64,000 bases of DNA from Rhizobium sp. CF080 (GCF_000282095.2 NZ_AKKC02000016.1:496001-560000), one strand, 5' to 3'. Counted from the stretch's first letter, positions 31,475 through 39,531 are shown. Made by a program: numbers and translations. Notes: generated from the sequence alone by a model not told the origin.

Positions 31475-32455
31475 ATGAGGGATCTCGCAAATATGCCCAT
31501 CCTCTTCCCTGCCCTTGCCCCCTACGAGACCGGCTTCCTCGACAGGCCCGACGACAACCGGATCTTCTTCGCCCTTTCCGGCAACCCCGCCGGCAAGCCG
31601 GCGCTGTTGCTACACGGCGGGCCGGGGTCGGGCATGTCGGACAGTGCCCGGCGGCATTTCGATCCGGCCGTGTGGCGCATCATCCAGTTCGACCAGCGCG
31701 GCTGCGGGAAAAGCGCGCCGGACGCGGGCGATTTCGATAATAGTCTTGCCGACAATACGACGCGGCATCTGATCGGCGACATCGAGGCCTTGCGGGAGCG
31801 CCTGCGGGTGGAAAGTTGGCTGGTCTTCGGCTCCTCCTGGGGCGCGACGCTGGCGCTGGCCTATGCGCAGGCTTTTCCCGAATACGTCCGTGCGATCATC
31901 CTTGCCGGTGTCACCACGACGCGCTGGGCCGAAATCGACTGGCTTTACAACGGGCTGTCTATCTTCCTGCCGGAGGCCTGGGAAAAGTTCACCGCGGCCA
32001 TTCCGGAGCCCTTCCGCAACCGCCATCCCGTCGCCGCCTATCATGCACTTCTCAATGACCCGGATCCGGCTGTGCGCCACAAGGCCGCCTTCGACTGGCA
32101 TCATTGGGAGGCCGGCTCGATTTCGGCGGAACCGCAGGCAGGGCTGCCCGCCCGCTGGCAGGATCCGGCTTTCGTGCTCGCGCGGGCGCGGCTCTGCGTC
32201 CATTATTTCGGGAACCGCGCCTGGCTGGAGGATGGCCAGCTTTTGCGCGAGGCCTACCGGCTTGCCGGGATACCGGGCTTGCTGATCCAGGGCCGGCTCG
32301 ACCTGCAGGGGCCCCCGGCAACGGCATTTGCACTGGCAAAAGCCTGGCCGGGGAGCGAACTGGTAATGATCGAGAATGCCGGCCATTCGACCGCCGACGA
32401 GGGCATGGCGGAGGCGATCATGACGGCTGCCAATCGTTTCGCAGATCACGCTTGA
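31475..32455 (+). CDS. pip: Proline iminopeptidase (S33 family)
   Basis: A 326-residue alpha/beta-hydrolase removing N-terminal proline. Oxyanion loop HGGPGSG (47-53), DQRGCGKS (73-80), nucleophile Ser121 in GSSWG, Asp276 in GRLDLQGP and His304 in NAGHS. The WxxxGAT-like segment after the Ser is the family signature. It may start at the ATG at 31493 (MPILFPALAP), which fits the family better, since neither start has a strong ribosome-binding site. The stop codon lies within the -35 hexamer of the leader promoter downstream. Confidence 0.9.
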   Translation: MRDLANMPILFPALAPYETGFLDRPDDNRIFFALSGNPAGKPALLLHGGPGSGMSDSARRHFDPAVWRIIQFDQRGCGKSAPDAGDFDNSLADNTTRHLIGDIEALRERLRVESWLVFGSSWGATLALAYAQAFPEYVRAIILAGVTTTRWAEIDWLYNGLSIFLPEAWEKFTAAIPEPFRNRHPVAAYHALLNDPDPAVRHKAAFDWHHWEAGSISAEPQAGLPARWQDPAFVLARARLCVHYFGNRAWLEDGQLLREAYRLAGIPGLLIQGRLDLQGPPATAFALAKAWPGSELVMIENAGHSTADEGMAEAIMTAANRFADHA

Positions 32456-32480
32456 CAAGATTTGAGATCGGGAGCATCTA
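32452..32480 (+). promoter_or_regulatory. Promoter of the attenuator-controlled GNAT gene
   Basis: TTGACA (32452-32457), 17-bp spacer, CATCTA (32475-32480). The predicted transcription start falls at about 32487, on or next to the ATG of the leader ORF, which would make the leader mRNA leaderless as in rhizobial trpL. Confidence 0.7.
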
Positions 32481-32486
32481 GGCGCC

Positions 32487-32540
32487 ATGATCAACACGCG
32501 CACGACCACCGCCTGCTCGTATTTTTGGGCCTTCCTTTAA
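32487..32540 (+). CDS. Leader peptide with aromatic cluster
   Basis: A 17-codon ORF, MINTRTTTACSYFWAFL, that ends TAA. Tyr-Phe-Trp occur consecutively (codons at 32520-32528) with another Phe two codons on. It starts at or within 1 nt of the predicted transcript start and has no ribosome-binding site. It is followed within 35 nt by competing hairpins and a terminator, the structure of a translation-coupled attenuator. Known leader peptides of this kind sense aminoacyl-tRNA supply; stalling at Tyr, Phe or Trp codons is the inference here. Confidence 0.75.
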   Translation: MINTRTTTACSYFWAFL

Positions 32541-32598
32541 AGGGCGGCTCGACAGATCACCATGTCAAAAAAGCCGCCGTCAGGCGGCTTTGTTGTTT
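32541..32598 (+). terminator. Attenuator: antiterminator and intrinsic terminator
   Basis: Terminator stem AAGCCGCC (32571-32578) with GGCGGCTT (32583-32590), GTCA loop, then TGTTGTTT. An upstream segment GGCGGCT (32543-32549) can pair with AGCCGCC of the terminator arm (32572-32578) to form an antiterminator. CCGCC (32509-32513) in the leader ORF can in turn sequester that segment. This is the classical 1-2, 2-3, 3-4 alternation. Confidence 0.8.
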
Positions 32599-32642
32599 CA
32601 AAAGGCACCTGACGGCAAGAAGACCGAACAAGGATGCCGGAA

Positions 32643-33131
32643 ATGACCGAAGATACCGATATCACCCTGCCCCGCCCGCCGGTCGTGACGATCCGCAGTG
32701 CGAAATCGCGCGACCTGCCGGAACTCAACGAGATGATCGCGCTGCTCGCCGCGCATCACAACGACCCCGCCGCCATCACCCCTGAAAAACTCGAGCGCGA
32801 CCTGTTCGGCGCGATGCCGTGGATCAGCGCGCTTGTCGCCGATACCGGCTCGGAACTGATCGGCTACGCCATCCTCGTGCCGCTCTACCGGGCGCAGGAA
32901 GGCACGCGGGGCATGGACCTCCACCATCTCTTCGTGCGCGACGGCCATCGCGGCCACGGCATCGGCCAGCACCTCGTGTCGCGCGCCCGCGAGATCGCCA
33001 GGAGCGCCGGCTGCGACTATCTTTCGGTCAGCGCCGCCACCGGCAATTTCGCCGCCCACCGCTTCTACGAACATATGGATTTCAAGCCGCGCCCGGTCAC
33101 CGGCATGCGCTATACGCAGGCGCTCGCGTGA
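32643..33131 (+). CDS. GNAT-family N-acetyltransferase under attenuation control
   Basis: A 162-residue GNAT enzyme. The core begins VTIRSAKSRDLPELNEMIALLAAHH, the acetyl-CoA loop is in DGHRGHGIGQHLVSRARE, and the C-terminal part has YLSVSAATGNFAAHRFYEHMDF. The acceptor substrate is not recognisable; the leader's aromatic codons suggest an aromatic amino acid or derivative, which is inference. Start 32643 (MTEDTD) has AGGA 8 nt before; ATG at 32634 is an alternative. Transcription must pass the terminator at 32571-32598. Confidence 0.88.
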   Translation: MTEDTDITLPRPPVVTIRSAKSRDLPELNEMIALLAAHHNDPAAITPEKLERDLFGAMPWISALVADTGSELIGYAILVPLYRAQEGTRGMDLHHLFVRDGHRGHGIGQHLVSRAREIARSAGCDYLSVSAATGNFAAHRFYEHMDFKPRPVTGMRYTQALA

Positions 33132-33147
33132 TATCCGCGGCCGAGGC

Positions 33148-33339
33148 CTATCCGGCGGCCTTGGCCAGGATTTTGAGATAGTCGTCGACCGCCTCGCGGA
33201 AGGCGGTCTCGGCTTCGATCAGCGTATCGGCATGGAAGCCGACGATATTGGTAATCCCAGCAACATGGCCGACAAAGATTTCGTCTTCGGCATCGAATTC
33301 GATGACGGCGGAATGGCCTTTGTATTCTCGTAGGTTCAT
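33148..33339 (-). CDS. Truncated HicB-like antitoxin domain
   Basis: A 63-residue protein matching the N-terminal partial RNase-H fold of HicB antitoxins (YKGHSAVIEFDAEDEIFVGHVAGI, then FREAVDDYLKILAKA). The C-terminal DNA-binding part of a full HicB (about 40-80 residues more) is absent because the frame stops after LAKAAG. No HicA toxin gene is adjacent. It may be a degraded antitoxin or a stand-alone small domain. Confidence 0.7.
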   Translation of the reverse strand: MNLREYKGHSAVIEFDAEDEIFVGHVAGITNIVGFHADTLIEAETAFREAVDDYLKILAKAAG

Positions 33340-33357
33340 GGCTCGCCCCAGATTCGT

Positions 33358-34272
33358 CTACCGCGCCGGCACCGCCTTCAAATAAGCCGCAATCGCCTCC
33401 AGATCGCTCTTCGGCAGATGCGCGAGGTTCTGCTGCACTTCGACCATGGAGCCGCCGACCGTGTCGAAATCCGGAGTGAAGCCGGTTTCGAGGTAACCGG
33501 CGATGTCGCTCTCGCTCCACGAGCCGATATCCGTCGAACCCGGCGTGATGTTGGGGATGGTTCCCTTGCCCTCGGGGTTCGGGCCGCCGGCGAGCCAGCG
33601 GTCGGGCAGGAAGCCGCCCGTCGCGTCACGCGGTGTGTGGCATTCGCCGCAATGGCCGGGGCCTTCGACCAGGAACTGGCCGCGCTTGACTTTGTCGTCT
33701 GCCGACGCAAGCTGCACCCGCAGCTGATCGCTGAAATAGAGGAATTTCCAGCCGCCAACCGCCAGCCGGATATTGTAGGGGAACGGCAGTTCGTGCGGCG
33801 GCGCCACATTCGTGCTTGCCGGCAGCGTCTTCAGGTAACCGAAGAGATCGTTGATATCCTTGGTCGAGAGCCGCGAATAGGAGCCGTAGGGGAAGGACGG
33901 AAAGAGGTGTTCGCCGTTCGGCCCGACGCCGCGGGTGGTGGCATTGCCGAACTGCGCCAGGGTCCAGTTGCCGATGCCGGCATTCGGATCCGGCGAGATG
34001 TTCGGAATATGGAACGTCCCGAACGGGCTCGGCAGCGCCCTTCCGCCGGAAAGCACCTTCAGGGCATCCCCGGTAGCACCGGTCGCGGCATGACAGCTCG
34101 CGCAGCCGCCGGCCCAGAAAAGCTGTTCGCCCTTGGCAAGGTCTGGCGCGCCGAGACCCGCCCAATGAGAATCGGGATAGGGGTCGGGCTTGGTCAGCGC
34201 CCAGGCCGTGGCGGCGCCGGCGGCGATCACCACGACGCCCGCCGCCAGGATTTTGGACCATATCGAGGCCAT
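33358..34272 (-). CDS. Diheme cytochrome c, periplasmic
   Basis: About 304 residues: an N-terminal signal or anchor helix (SKILAAGVVVIAAGAATAWAL), then two cytochrome c domains with CASCH (residue about 55) and CGECH (about 210) heme motifs and downstream candidate axial Met residues. The layout is like the cytochrome subunits of alcohol/gluconate dehydrogenases. The start at 34272 (MASIWSKI) has GGAGG 7 nt before it. Probably co-transcribed with the cytochrome c' gene upstream. Confidence 0.9.
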   Translation of the reverse strand: MASIWSKILAAGVVVIAAGAATAWALTKPDPYPDSHWAGLGAPDLAKGEQLFWAGGCASCHAATGATGDALKVLSGGRALPSPFGTFHIPNISPDPNAGIGNWTLAQFGNATTRGVGPNGEHLFPSFPYGSYSRLSTKDINDLFGYLKTLPASTNVAPPHELPFPYNIRLAVGGWKFLYFSDQLRVQLASADDKVKRGQFLVEGPGHCGECHTPRDATGGFLPDRWLAGGPNPEGKGTIPNITPGSTDIGSWSESDIAGYLETGFTPDFDTVGGSMVEVQQNLAHLPKSDLEAIAAYLKAVPAR

Positions 34273-34304
34273 CGCCTTCCTCCAGCGTAACGAGATCATA
34301 CGAG

Positions 34305-34330
34305 GGCGGCCGCAGAAGACTGCGGCCGCC
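34305..34330. terminator. Strong hairpin between cytochrome genes
   Basis: A perfect 11-bp stem, GGCGGCCGCAG with CTGCGGCCGCC, 4-nt loop. On the minus strand (direction of both cytochrome genes) it lacks a T-tract. It could be a partial terminator or an mRNA stabiliser between the two cistrons. Confidence 0.5.
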
Positions 34331-34354
34331 TTTCATTCGAAGATAGGGTCACAG

Positions 34355-34795
34355 TTACTTCAGGCGAAAGTTCTGGTGGCAGGTGTTGCAGTTGCCACCG
34401 AGCGTCTGCAGGGCCTTGCCGACAGCGGCCTGGTCTGCCGGCATGGAAGCCAGAACAGCCTCCGCATCGGAACCGAGCTTCTGGGCGTTCCCCCGGAATT
34501 CGGCGTTCTTTTCCCAGATGGCCGGTGCAGCCTTGGTCTTGTCACCAGTCTCGGAACCTGCCGGGAACTGATCGGGGAAGGCCTTGATATTGGTGCTGAT
34601 CGTGGTCAGCGCGGTGCGCACCACAGCCTGGTCATAGGGTTTTTCGCCCTTGGCGATACCGCCGAGCGCGCCGGCTGCGCCGCCGATGCCCTTCATCAGC
34701 GCCTGGCGCTTGGCAATCGGGGTTTCCTGGGCGGTCACGGCAGTGATGCCAAGACAGAGTAGGGCCGCGGCGGCGGCAATCAGTTTAAACTTCAT
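34355..34795 (-). CDS. Cytochrome c' (cytochrome c-prime) family
   Basis: A 146-residue secreted protein with a signal peptide (MKFKLIAAAAALLCLGITAVTA) and a four-helix domain. The C-terminal heme motif CNTCHQNFRLK is diagnostic of the cytochrome c' / PF01322 family, which has a five-coordinate heme and binds NO or CO. Next gene is the diheme cytochrome c. Role in NO tolerance or electron transfer is inferred from the family. Confidence 0.92.
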   Translation of the reverse strand: MKFKLIAAAAALLCLGITAVTAQETPIAKRQALMKGIGGAAGALGGIAKGEKPYDQAVVRTALTTISTNIKAFPDQFPAGSETGDKTKAAPAIWEKNAEFRGNAQKLGSDAEAVLASMPADQAAVGKALQTLGGNCNTCHQNFRLK

Positions 34796-34974
34796 CCATT
34801 GTTCTCCTCGTTGAGCCGGTCATGCCGGCGCAGTTTTGCGGGCTCATGATTGCCGGCTTATGCGTTTGAAAAAAGTAACTTTTCTGTCATGACGCCGCGA
34901 GCGGCCCGCCTGTTGCCGGGCGGGCACGGAATGCGAGGGATATGTGTCTTGCCGCGATTGTGGCAACCCGTGCT

Positions 34975-35607
34975 TCAGGCCATCAGACCTTCCCAGAGCG
35001 TCAGCATGGAAACGCCAAGCAGCAGAAGGCCGGCAATCCGCCCAACCCAGATCGTCGCCCTGCCATTGCCGACGAGAAATTGCCGCGCCCGGCCGGCCGC
35101 TACGGCCAGGCCGCCATAGATGGCAAGCTGGGTCGCCGCCGTCATTATCGCCATGATCGCCGCCTGCGGCGGCAGCGGTCCGAAATCCGGCCGCAGGAAT
35201 TGCGGGTAGACGGCGAGCATGAACAGATAGGCCTTGGGATTGATGAGGCAGGTCACTGCGCCGCGCCGGAACGCTTCCCAGTTCGACCGCGTGTCCGCCG
35301 GGCCGACGTGATCGACGGTGATCGAACTCCTGATCAGGCTGACGCCGATCCAGGCCATGTAGAGCGCGCCGGCAATCAGCAGCGGCCTGAACAGGACAGG
35401 CATGAGGCTCGCCAGCAGCCCGACGCCGACCGCGCCGTAAAGCGAGTGCACCAACCCGCCCGCGATGATGCCGGCCGTGGCGGCAAGTCCTGCCGTGCGA
35501 CCGCGGGTCAGCGAATTGGCGAGCACGAAGATCATGTCCATGCCCGGCACGACGATGATGCCGAACAGGAGCGTGAAGAAGAGCCAGAGATTTTCGGTAT
35601 AGGTCAT
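34975..35607 (-). CDS. LysE-family translocator
   Basis: A 210-residue LysE/RhtB exporter with about six helices, a VVPGMDMIFVLANSLTRGR segment near residue 20 and the middle NPKAYLFMLAVYPQF. Divergent from a WYL-type regulator (35743), which probably controls it through the TGACA-type palindrome. A second LysE protein occurs at 16113 but the two are only distantly alike. Confidence 0.92.
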   Translation of the reverse strand: MTYTENLWLFFTLLFGIIVVPGMDMIFVLANSLTRGRTAGLAATAGIIAGGLVHSLYGAVGVGLLASLMPVLFRPLLIAGALYMAWIGVSLIRSSITVDHVGPADTRSNWEAFRRGAVTCLINPKAYLFMLAVYPQFLRPDFGPLPPQAAIMAIMTAATQLAIYGGLAVAAGRARQFLVGNGRATIWVGRIAGLLLLGVSMLTLWEGLMA

Positions 35608-35693
35608 GTCAGTTTCCTGAGCCTCGCATAGTCGGCTTCGGATGCCGAAGCCTTGTTTTTCAAACGGATATGCGGTCCTATACGGCAGCCCAA

Positions 35694-35711
35694 CTGACAG
35701 CGTGTTGTCAG
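35694..35711. promoter_or_regulatory. Candidate WYL-regulator operator
   Basis: CTGACA-N6-TGTCAG, extendable to 7-bp arms (ACTGACA and TGTCAGT), lies between the divergent lysE and YafY-type genes, 32 bp upstream of the regulator start. TGACA/TGTCA half-sites are known for several WYL-domain regulators. Confidence 0.6.
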
Positions 35712-35742
35712 TAGCGATGGTTTGGGACCAAGGAAAAGCGGC

Positions 35743-36447
35743 ATGCGCAAGGCCTCGCGCCTGTTCGAGATCATCCAGATCCTCCGGCTCGCCAAAAAGC
35801 CGGTGACAGCGGCCGATATCGCCGTACAGCTCGAGGTGACGGTGCGCTCAATCTACCGGGATATCGCGGCGCTGCAGGCGATGCGGGTGCCGATCGAGGG
35901 CGGGCGCGGCATCGGCTATATCCTTCGCCCCGGCTTCACGCTGCCGCCGCTCATGCTGTCGATCGAGGAGACGGAGGCGATCGTGCTTGCCCTGGCATTG
36001 CTCGAACGGACCGGCGACACCGAGCTCCGGCAGGCCGCCAAGCAGGTGAACCGCAAGATCGCCGCCGTGGTGCCGGTGCCGCTTGCCGGCACGTTTTCCG
36101 CCAATGCGCTGCATGCCTGGGGTTCGGTGGCGCCGGTGCCCGACGCGCTCGACCTTGCCATGGTGCGCCGGGCGATCCGCGACGAGCAGAAGCTGGCGCT
36201 CGACTACCGCGACGAATATGCCCGCGCCACGGAACGGACGATCCGGCCGGTGGCGCTGATCTATTATTCACAGACGGCCAATATCGTCGCCTGGTGCGAA
36301 CTGAGGCAAGCGATCCGCAACTTTCGCGCCGACCGGGTGGAGCATTGCGAGCTCGCCGACGGTTTCTTCCGCGGCGAAGGCGAGACACTGCGACAGCTCT
36401 GGGTCCAGGGCTGGACGGACAAGACGGCCGCCGGGACAGCAGGCTAG
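35743..36447 (+). CDS. YafY-type HTH-WYL transcriptional regulator
   Basis: A 234-residue regulator. N-terminal HTH-11 (LFEIIQILRLAKKPVTAADIAVQLEVTVRSIYRDIAAL), a central helical linker and a WYL domain (RDEYARATERTIRPVALIYYSQTANIVAWCELRQAIRNFRADRV), which binds ligands or nucleic acid. It starts at ATG 35743 with AAGGAA 8 nt before. Divergent from the LysE exporter. The stop overlaps the convergent phosphoesterase stop by 4 nt. Confidence 0.9.
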   Translation: MRKASRLFEIIQILRLAKKPVTAADIAVQLEVTVRSIYRDIAALQAMRVPIEGGRGIGYILRPGFTLPPLMLSIEETEAIVLALALLERTGDTELRQAAKQVNRKIAAVVPVPLAGTFSANALHAWGSVAPVPDALDLAMVRRAIRDEQKLALDYRDEYARATERTIRPVALIYYSQTANIVAWCELRQAIRNFRADRVEHCELADGFFRGEGETLRQLWVQGWTDKTAAGTAG

Positions 36448-37286
36448 AGTGGAAGCGTGCGGCTTTCCTCGCGGCCGTGGCCGATGATCTCGATACGATC
36501 GGCGAAGATCTCGACGACGGCGAAGGTGTTTTCCGTCTCGGTATCGACCATGCCCTTGAAGTTCACATACCAGGTGTTTTCGGCACGGCCGAGATTGCCC
36601 ACGTGGTTGTGGCCGTTCAGATAGGCGATCACATTGCCGGAGCGGGCGAAGAGACCGGTGAGCCGCTCGCAGCCCCAGAGATTGTGCGCGTTTTCGGGGT
36701 AGAGCGGATAGTGGCCGAGAACGACGACCTTTTCGTCCACGGCGCGGGCGCGCTCGAGCACGGCTTCCAGCCACGCGAACTGCTCATCGCCGATGCCGCC
36801 GTTCCATTCCTTGGCGTTGATCGCGCCCTCGGCCAGCAATGTTTCCAGCCGCTGCTGCGCCAAAGTGTGGCGCGGGTGGCCTTCCGGCGTCGAAAACAGG
36901 CTGATCTCGTTGCCGTCGATCACCACGAAGCGGAAACCGCCGCGGGAAAAATCGTGCCAGGCGGAGGGCATGCCGAGCCGCGCATGGACATTGTCGAGCT
37001 GCGCCGGCGCGACGAAGAAATCGTGGTTGCCGGGCATGAGAAAGCTCTCGTGGCGCAGGCCCTCATAGACGGCAAGCACCGGACCGTAGTTCTCCCAGCT
37101 GCGATCGATGAGATCGCCGAGCGTCACCACGAAGGAGAGATCCTCGCCGTTCAGCACGCCGATCGCCTGACCCAGCTTGTCGAGGCTGTTGGCGTAATAA
37201 CGGTTCATCTCCAGCCATGGCGGCAGGTCGGCATATTGCGGATCGGCGATCACGCCGAAGCGGAGGAGAGGTTTTTCGTGAGGCAT
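36444..37286 (-). CDS. Metallophosphoesterase
   Basis: A 280-residue calcineurin-like phosphoesterase with ordered metal motifs: GVIADPQY, GDLIDRSWENY, GNHDFF, GHYPLY and GHNHVGN. The D-x-H motif is replaced by D-P-Q, as in the CpdA-related group and manganese ADP-ribose/CDP-alcohol diphosphatases. Start at 37286 (MPHEKPLLRFG) matches the family, although the ribosome-binding site is weak. Substrate probably a nucleotide sugar or ADP-ribose. Confidence 0.9.
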   Translation of the reverse strand: MPHEKPLLRFGVIADPQYADLPPWLEMNRYYANSLDKLGQAIGVLNGEDLSFVVTLGDLIDRSWENYGPVLAVYEGLRHESFLMPGNHDFFVAPAQLDNVHARLGMPSAWHDFSRGGFRFVVIDGNEISLFSTPEGHPRHTLAQQRLETLLAEGAINAKEWNGGIGDEQFAWLEAVLERARAVDEKVVVLGHYPLYPENAHNLWGCERLTGLFARSGNVIAYLNGHNHVGNLGRAENTWYVNFKGMVDTETENTFAVVEIFADRIEIIGHGREESRTLPL

Positions 37287-37479
37287 TTCGCGGAGGTAGT
37301 GGGTGCGTATGACAGGCGTGTGACAGGGCCGGAGTGGCGGCAGCGGTATATTGCGAAGATTATGCGCTGCTTCGCAATAGCGCATCAATCTCGGTTGAAG
37401 ATCCGAGGCGCTGCGGTAATTGCAACAAAATCATGCTTGTGACATCACATTGGTATCCGCCCGCAGCATCCTGAAAAAC

Positions 37480-37941
37480 GTGGAATGGGAATTGTTGGCC
37501 GCTTTCTTTCGCACCCTTTGGGCGCTGTTCTGGCGCTCCATGCTCGTCCTGATCATCAACGCCGCTGCCACATATGGCCTGGCCCATCTGGCGCATGCGG
37601 TGTCCGAACCGTCGGATCTTGCCGTCAAGGCGCGGCTTTCGCTGGCCTTCCTGCCGGCCGCCATTCTCTTCCTGCTGCTTGCCCTGAACCGGGGGATGGC
37701 TGGAGCCCTGCTTATCGAGGCTGGATCGCCGCTCTCCGACGGTCAATGGCGGCGAGCCTATCTGGCGCTTTTCGCGGGCGCGACTTTCATCGTGATCATC
37801 GAGATCATCACCGCCCCTATCCTGCCAACGGACCCCTGGCTGGCAATGCGCTCGCTCCTGCCGATGTTGGTGTTCGTCATCCTGTGGCTGGCGCTGGCCG
37901 GCGGGTTGGCAAGGTCGCCGGATAGAACACTGAAGGCCTGA
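37480..37941 (+). CDS. Hypothetical membrane protein
   Basis: About 153 residues if started at GTG 37480 (VEWELLAAFFRTLWALFWRS); a TTG at 37420 is the other option. Four predicted helices and no recognised family. The start is uncertain and has no clear ribosome-binding site. It converges on an NTF2-like gene with only a 13-bp gap. Confidence 0.55.
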   Translation: MEWELLAAFFRTLWALFWRSMLVLIINAAATYGLAHLAHAVSEPSDLAVKARLSLAFLPAAILFLLLALNRGMAGALLIEAGSPLSDGQWRRAYLALFAGATFIVIIEIITAPILPTDPWLAMRSLLPMLVFVILWLALAGGLARSPDRTLKA

Positions 37942-37954
37942 AGCAGGCGCCCAT

Positions 37955-38326
37955 TCAGGCAATCACCGTTCCCTGGTGAAAGACAATCTTCCAGCCGGTC
38001 GCAGTGCTTCTCCAGAACGTGGACCGACGAGTGCGGCGGTCAGGCTCCTCCAGAGTGTACGACAAATGGTAGAGGTCGCCGGCGAGGCGGCTGATTGAAA
38101 AATCCCGGCAGGGCCAGTCATGAGGCTCCGGTTCGCGATATCGTTCGAGAAGATTGGCGATCACGACATCGCGCCGGTAGACCCGGCCGCTGGCGCCGAT
38201 TTCCCAGAAGGCCTCGTCGGTCATGGCTTCGAGAGCTTCCCGGCTGGTGCCGTATTCGCGTCGGTGAAAGATCGGCTCGCGTGCGGCGAGCTCTGCCAGG
38301 ACGGTCTCGATCGAAAGTTTGGTCAT
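37955..38326 (-). CDS. NTF2-like (DUF4440) protein
   Basis: A 123-residue cone-shaped NTF2-like domain, MTKLSIETVLAELAAREPIFHRREYG start and a characteristic DEAFWEIGASGRVYRRDVVIANL. Such proteins bind small hydrophobic molecules; members are often annotated SnoaL-like or DUF4440. Function unknown. AAGGAA ribosome-binding site. The sodB terminator sits just upstream. Confidence 0.85.
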   Translation of the reverse strand: MTKLSIETVLAELAAREPIFHRREYGTSREALEAMTDEAFWEIGASGRVYRRDVVIANLLERYREPEPHDWPCRDFSISRLAGDLYHLSYTLEEPDRRTRRSTFWRSTATGWKIVFHQGTVIA

Positions 38327-38365
38327 GCTGCTTCCTTTCAAAGTTGGAGGCTTCGCGAGTGCCAA

Positions 38366-38401
38366 AACAAAAACACCCGGCGCCTTGCGACACCGGGTGT
38401 T
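38366..38401 (-). terminator. Terminator of sodB
   Basis: Stem AACACCCGG (38372-38380) and CCGGGTGTT (38393-38401), 12-nt loop, then TTTTTGTTTT on the minus strand. Confidence 0.85.
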
Positions 38402-38430
38402 CTCAAAAGACCGACGATTGAGCCGTTCGA

Positions 38431-39033
38431 TTACTTCGTGGCGGCTTCGTAGCGTTCGAGTACGTAGTCCCAGTTGATCAGGCTATCGACGAAGGCTTCG
38501 AGATATTTCGGGCGAGCATTGCGGTAGTCGATGTAATAGGAATGTTCCCACACGTCGACGCCGAGGATCGGCTCGGCACCGTGAACCAGCGGGTTTTCGC
38601 CGTTCGGGGTCTTGGAGATGGCGAGCTTGCCGTCCTTTACCGAAACCCAGGCCCAGCCGGAGCCGAACTGCGTCGTGCCGGCAGCGATGAAATCGGCCTT
38701 GAACTTGTCGAAGCCGCCAAGGTCGGAAGCGACCGCTGCTTCGAGCCTGCCCGGCAGCTTGGTGCCGCCGCCGCCCTTCTTCATCCACTTCCAGAAATGG
38801 ACGTGGTTGTAGTGCTGGGCGGCATTGTTGAAGAGGCCCTGGTTGGTGCCGAAGGACTTCTTGACGACTTCCTCGACCGACAGGTCGGCAAGGCCGGCTT
38901 CGGCAGCGAGCTTGTTGCCGTTGTCGACATAAGCCTTGTGGTGCTTGTCGTGGTGGAATTCGAGCGTCTCCTTCGACATGAAGGGCGAAAGGGCTTCGTA
39001 GTCATAGGGGAGTTCGGGAAGTTCGAAAGCCAT
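38431..39033 (-). CDS. sodB: Superoxide dismutase (Fe/Mn)
   Basis: A 200-residue iron/manganese superoxide dismutase, cytosolic. Metal ligands His27 (LEFHHDKHH), His77 (AAQHYNHVHFW), Asp159 and His163 (DVWEHSYYIDY). Sequence details (AAQHYNH, AGTTQFGSGWAW) lean toward the Fe type, but Fe/Mn choice is not certain. The start at 39033 (MAFELPELPYD) has AAGGAG; a long in-frame upstream extension is not coding. Monocistronic with its own terminator. Confidence 0.95.
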   Translation of the reverse strand: MAFELPELPYDYEALSPFMSKETLEFHHDKHHKAYVDNGNKLAAEAGLADLSVEEVVKKSFGTNQGLFNNAAQHYNHVHFWKWMKKGGGGTKLPGRLEAAVASDLGGFDKFKADFIAAGTTQFGSGWAWVSVKDGKLAISKTPNGENPLVHGAEPILGVDVWEHSYYIDYRNARPKYLEAFVDSLINWDYVLERYEAATK

Positions 39034-39207
39034 TGGTCTACTCCTTGTTCGGCACACACCGTAGGTAAAGCGTCGTGCGGGAACATAGGAGCGCAAGGCC
39101 CAAGAGGCAACGGTAAGTTTGCCAAAAATCAAGCCAATCGCGTCAAGAACTTGCTGAATTTTCAGCATACAAGAAATGGGCCAGATCACCGATTCGGAGA
39201 CCGTTTG

Positions 39208-39531
39208 ATGAAGACCACTTTTGCTCTTGCCGCAGCCCTCATCGCATCCAGCGTCACCGTCGCGCACGCCGCCTCGGACGATGCCTGGTCCAACTTCCGG
39301 GCCGAGGTCGCCAAGGCCTGCGTGACCGCCGCCAAGGGGCTGATCGAGAACGGCAAGGCGCTGGTCGATCCCTTCGGCAGCCAGAGCTACGGGCTCGCCA
39401 TCGTCTCCGGCAAGGCGGTCGGCGCCAACGTCACAGTCAGCACGCTCTGCGCCTTCGACAAGAAGACCCGCAAGGCCGAGATCGGCGGCGAGATCTCCGC
39501 CGATAAGCTGACGGTGAAGACGGGGAAATAA
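39208..39531 (+). CDS. Small periplasmic hypothetical protein
   Basis: A 107-residue protein with a clear signal peptide (MKTTFALAAALIASSVTVAHA) and a mature domain having Cys in KACVTAA and STLCAFD, perhaps a disulfide. No family recognised. CGGAG ribosome-binding site; divergent from sodB by 174 bp. Confidence 0.7.
   Translation: MKTTFALAAALIASSVTVAHAASDDAWSNFRAEVAKACVTAAKGLIENGKALVDPFGSQSYGLAIVSGKAVGANVTVSTLCAFDKKTRKAEIGGEISADKLTVKTGK

Noticed and set aside
32571..32598. Terminator of the proline iminopeptidase gene only
   Set aside because: The hairpin lies more than 100 nt after that stop, behind a new promoter and leader ORF, and has a competing antiterminator arm, so attenuation explains it better.
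35604..35795. A 63-codon minus-strand frame between lysE and the WYL gene
   Set aside because: It overlaps the WYL gene start and the candidate operator, and has no ribosome-binding site.
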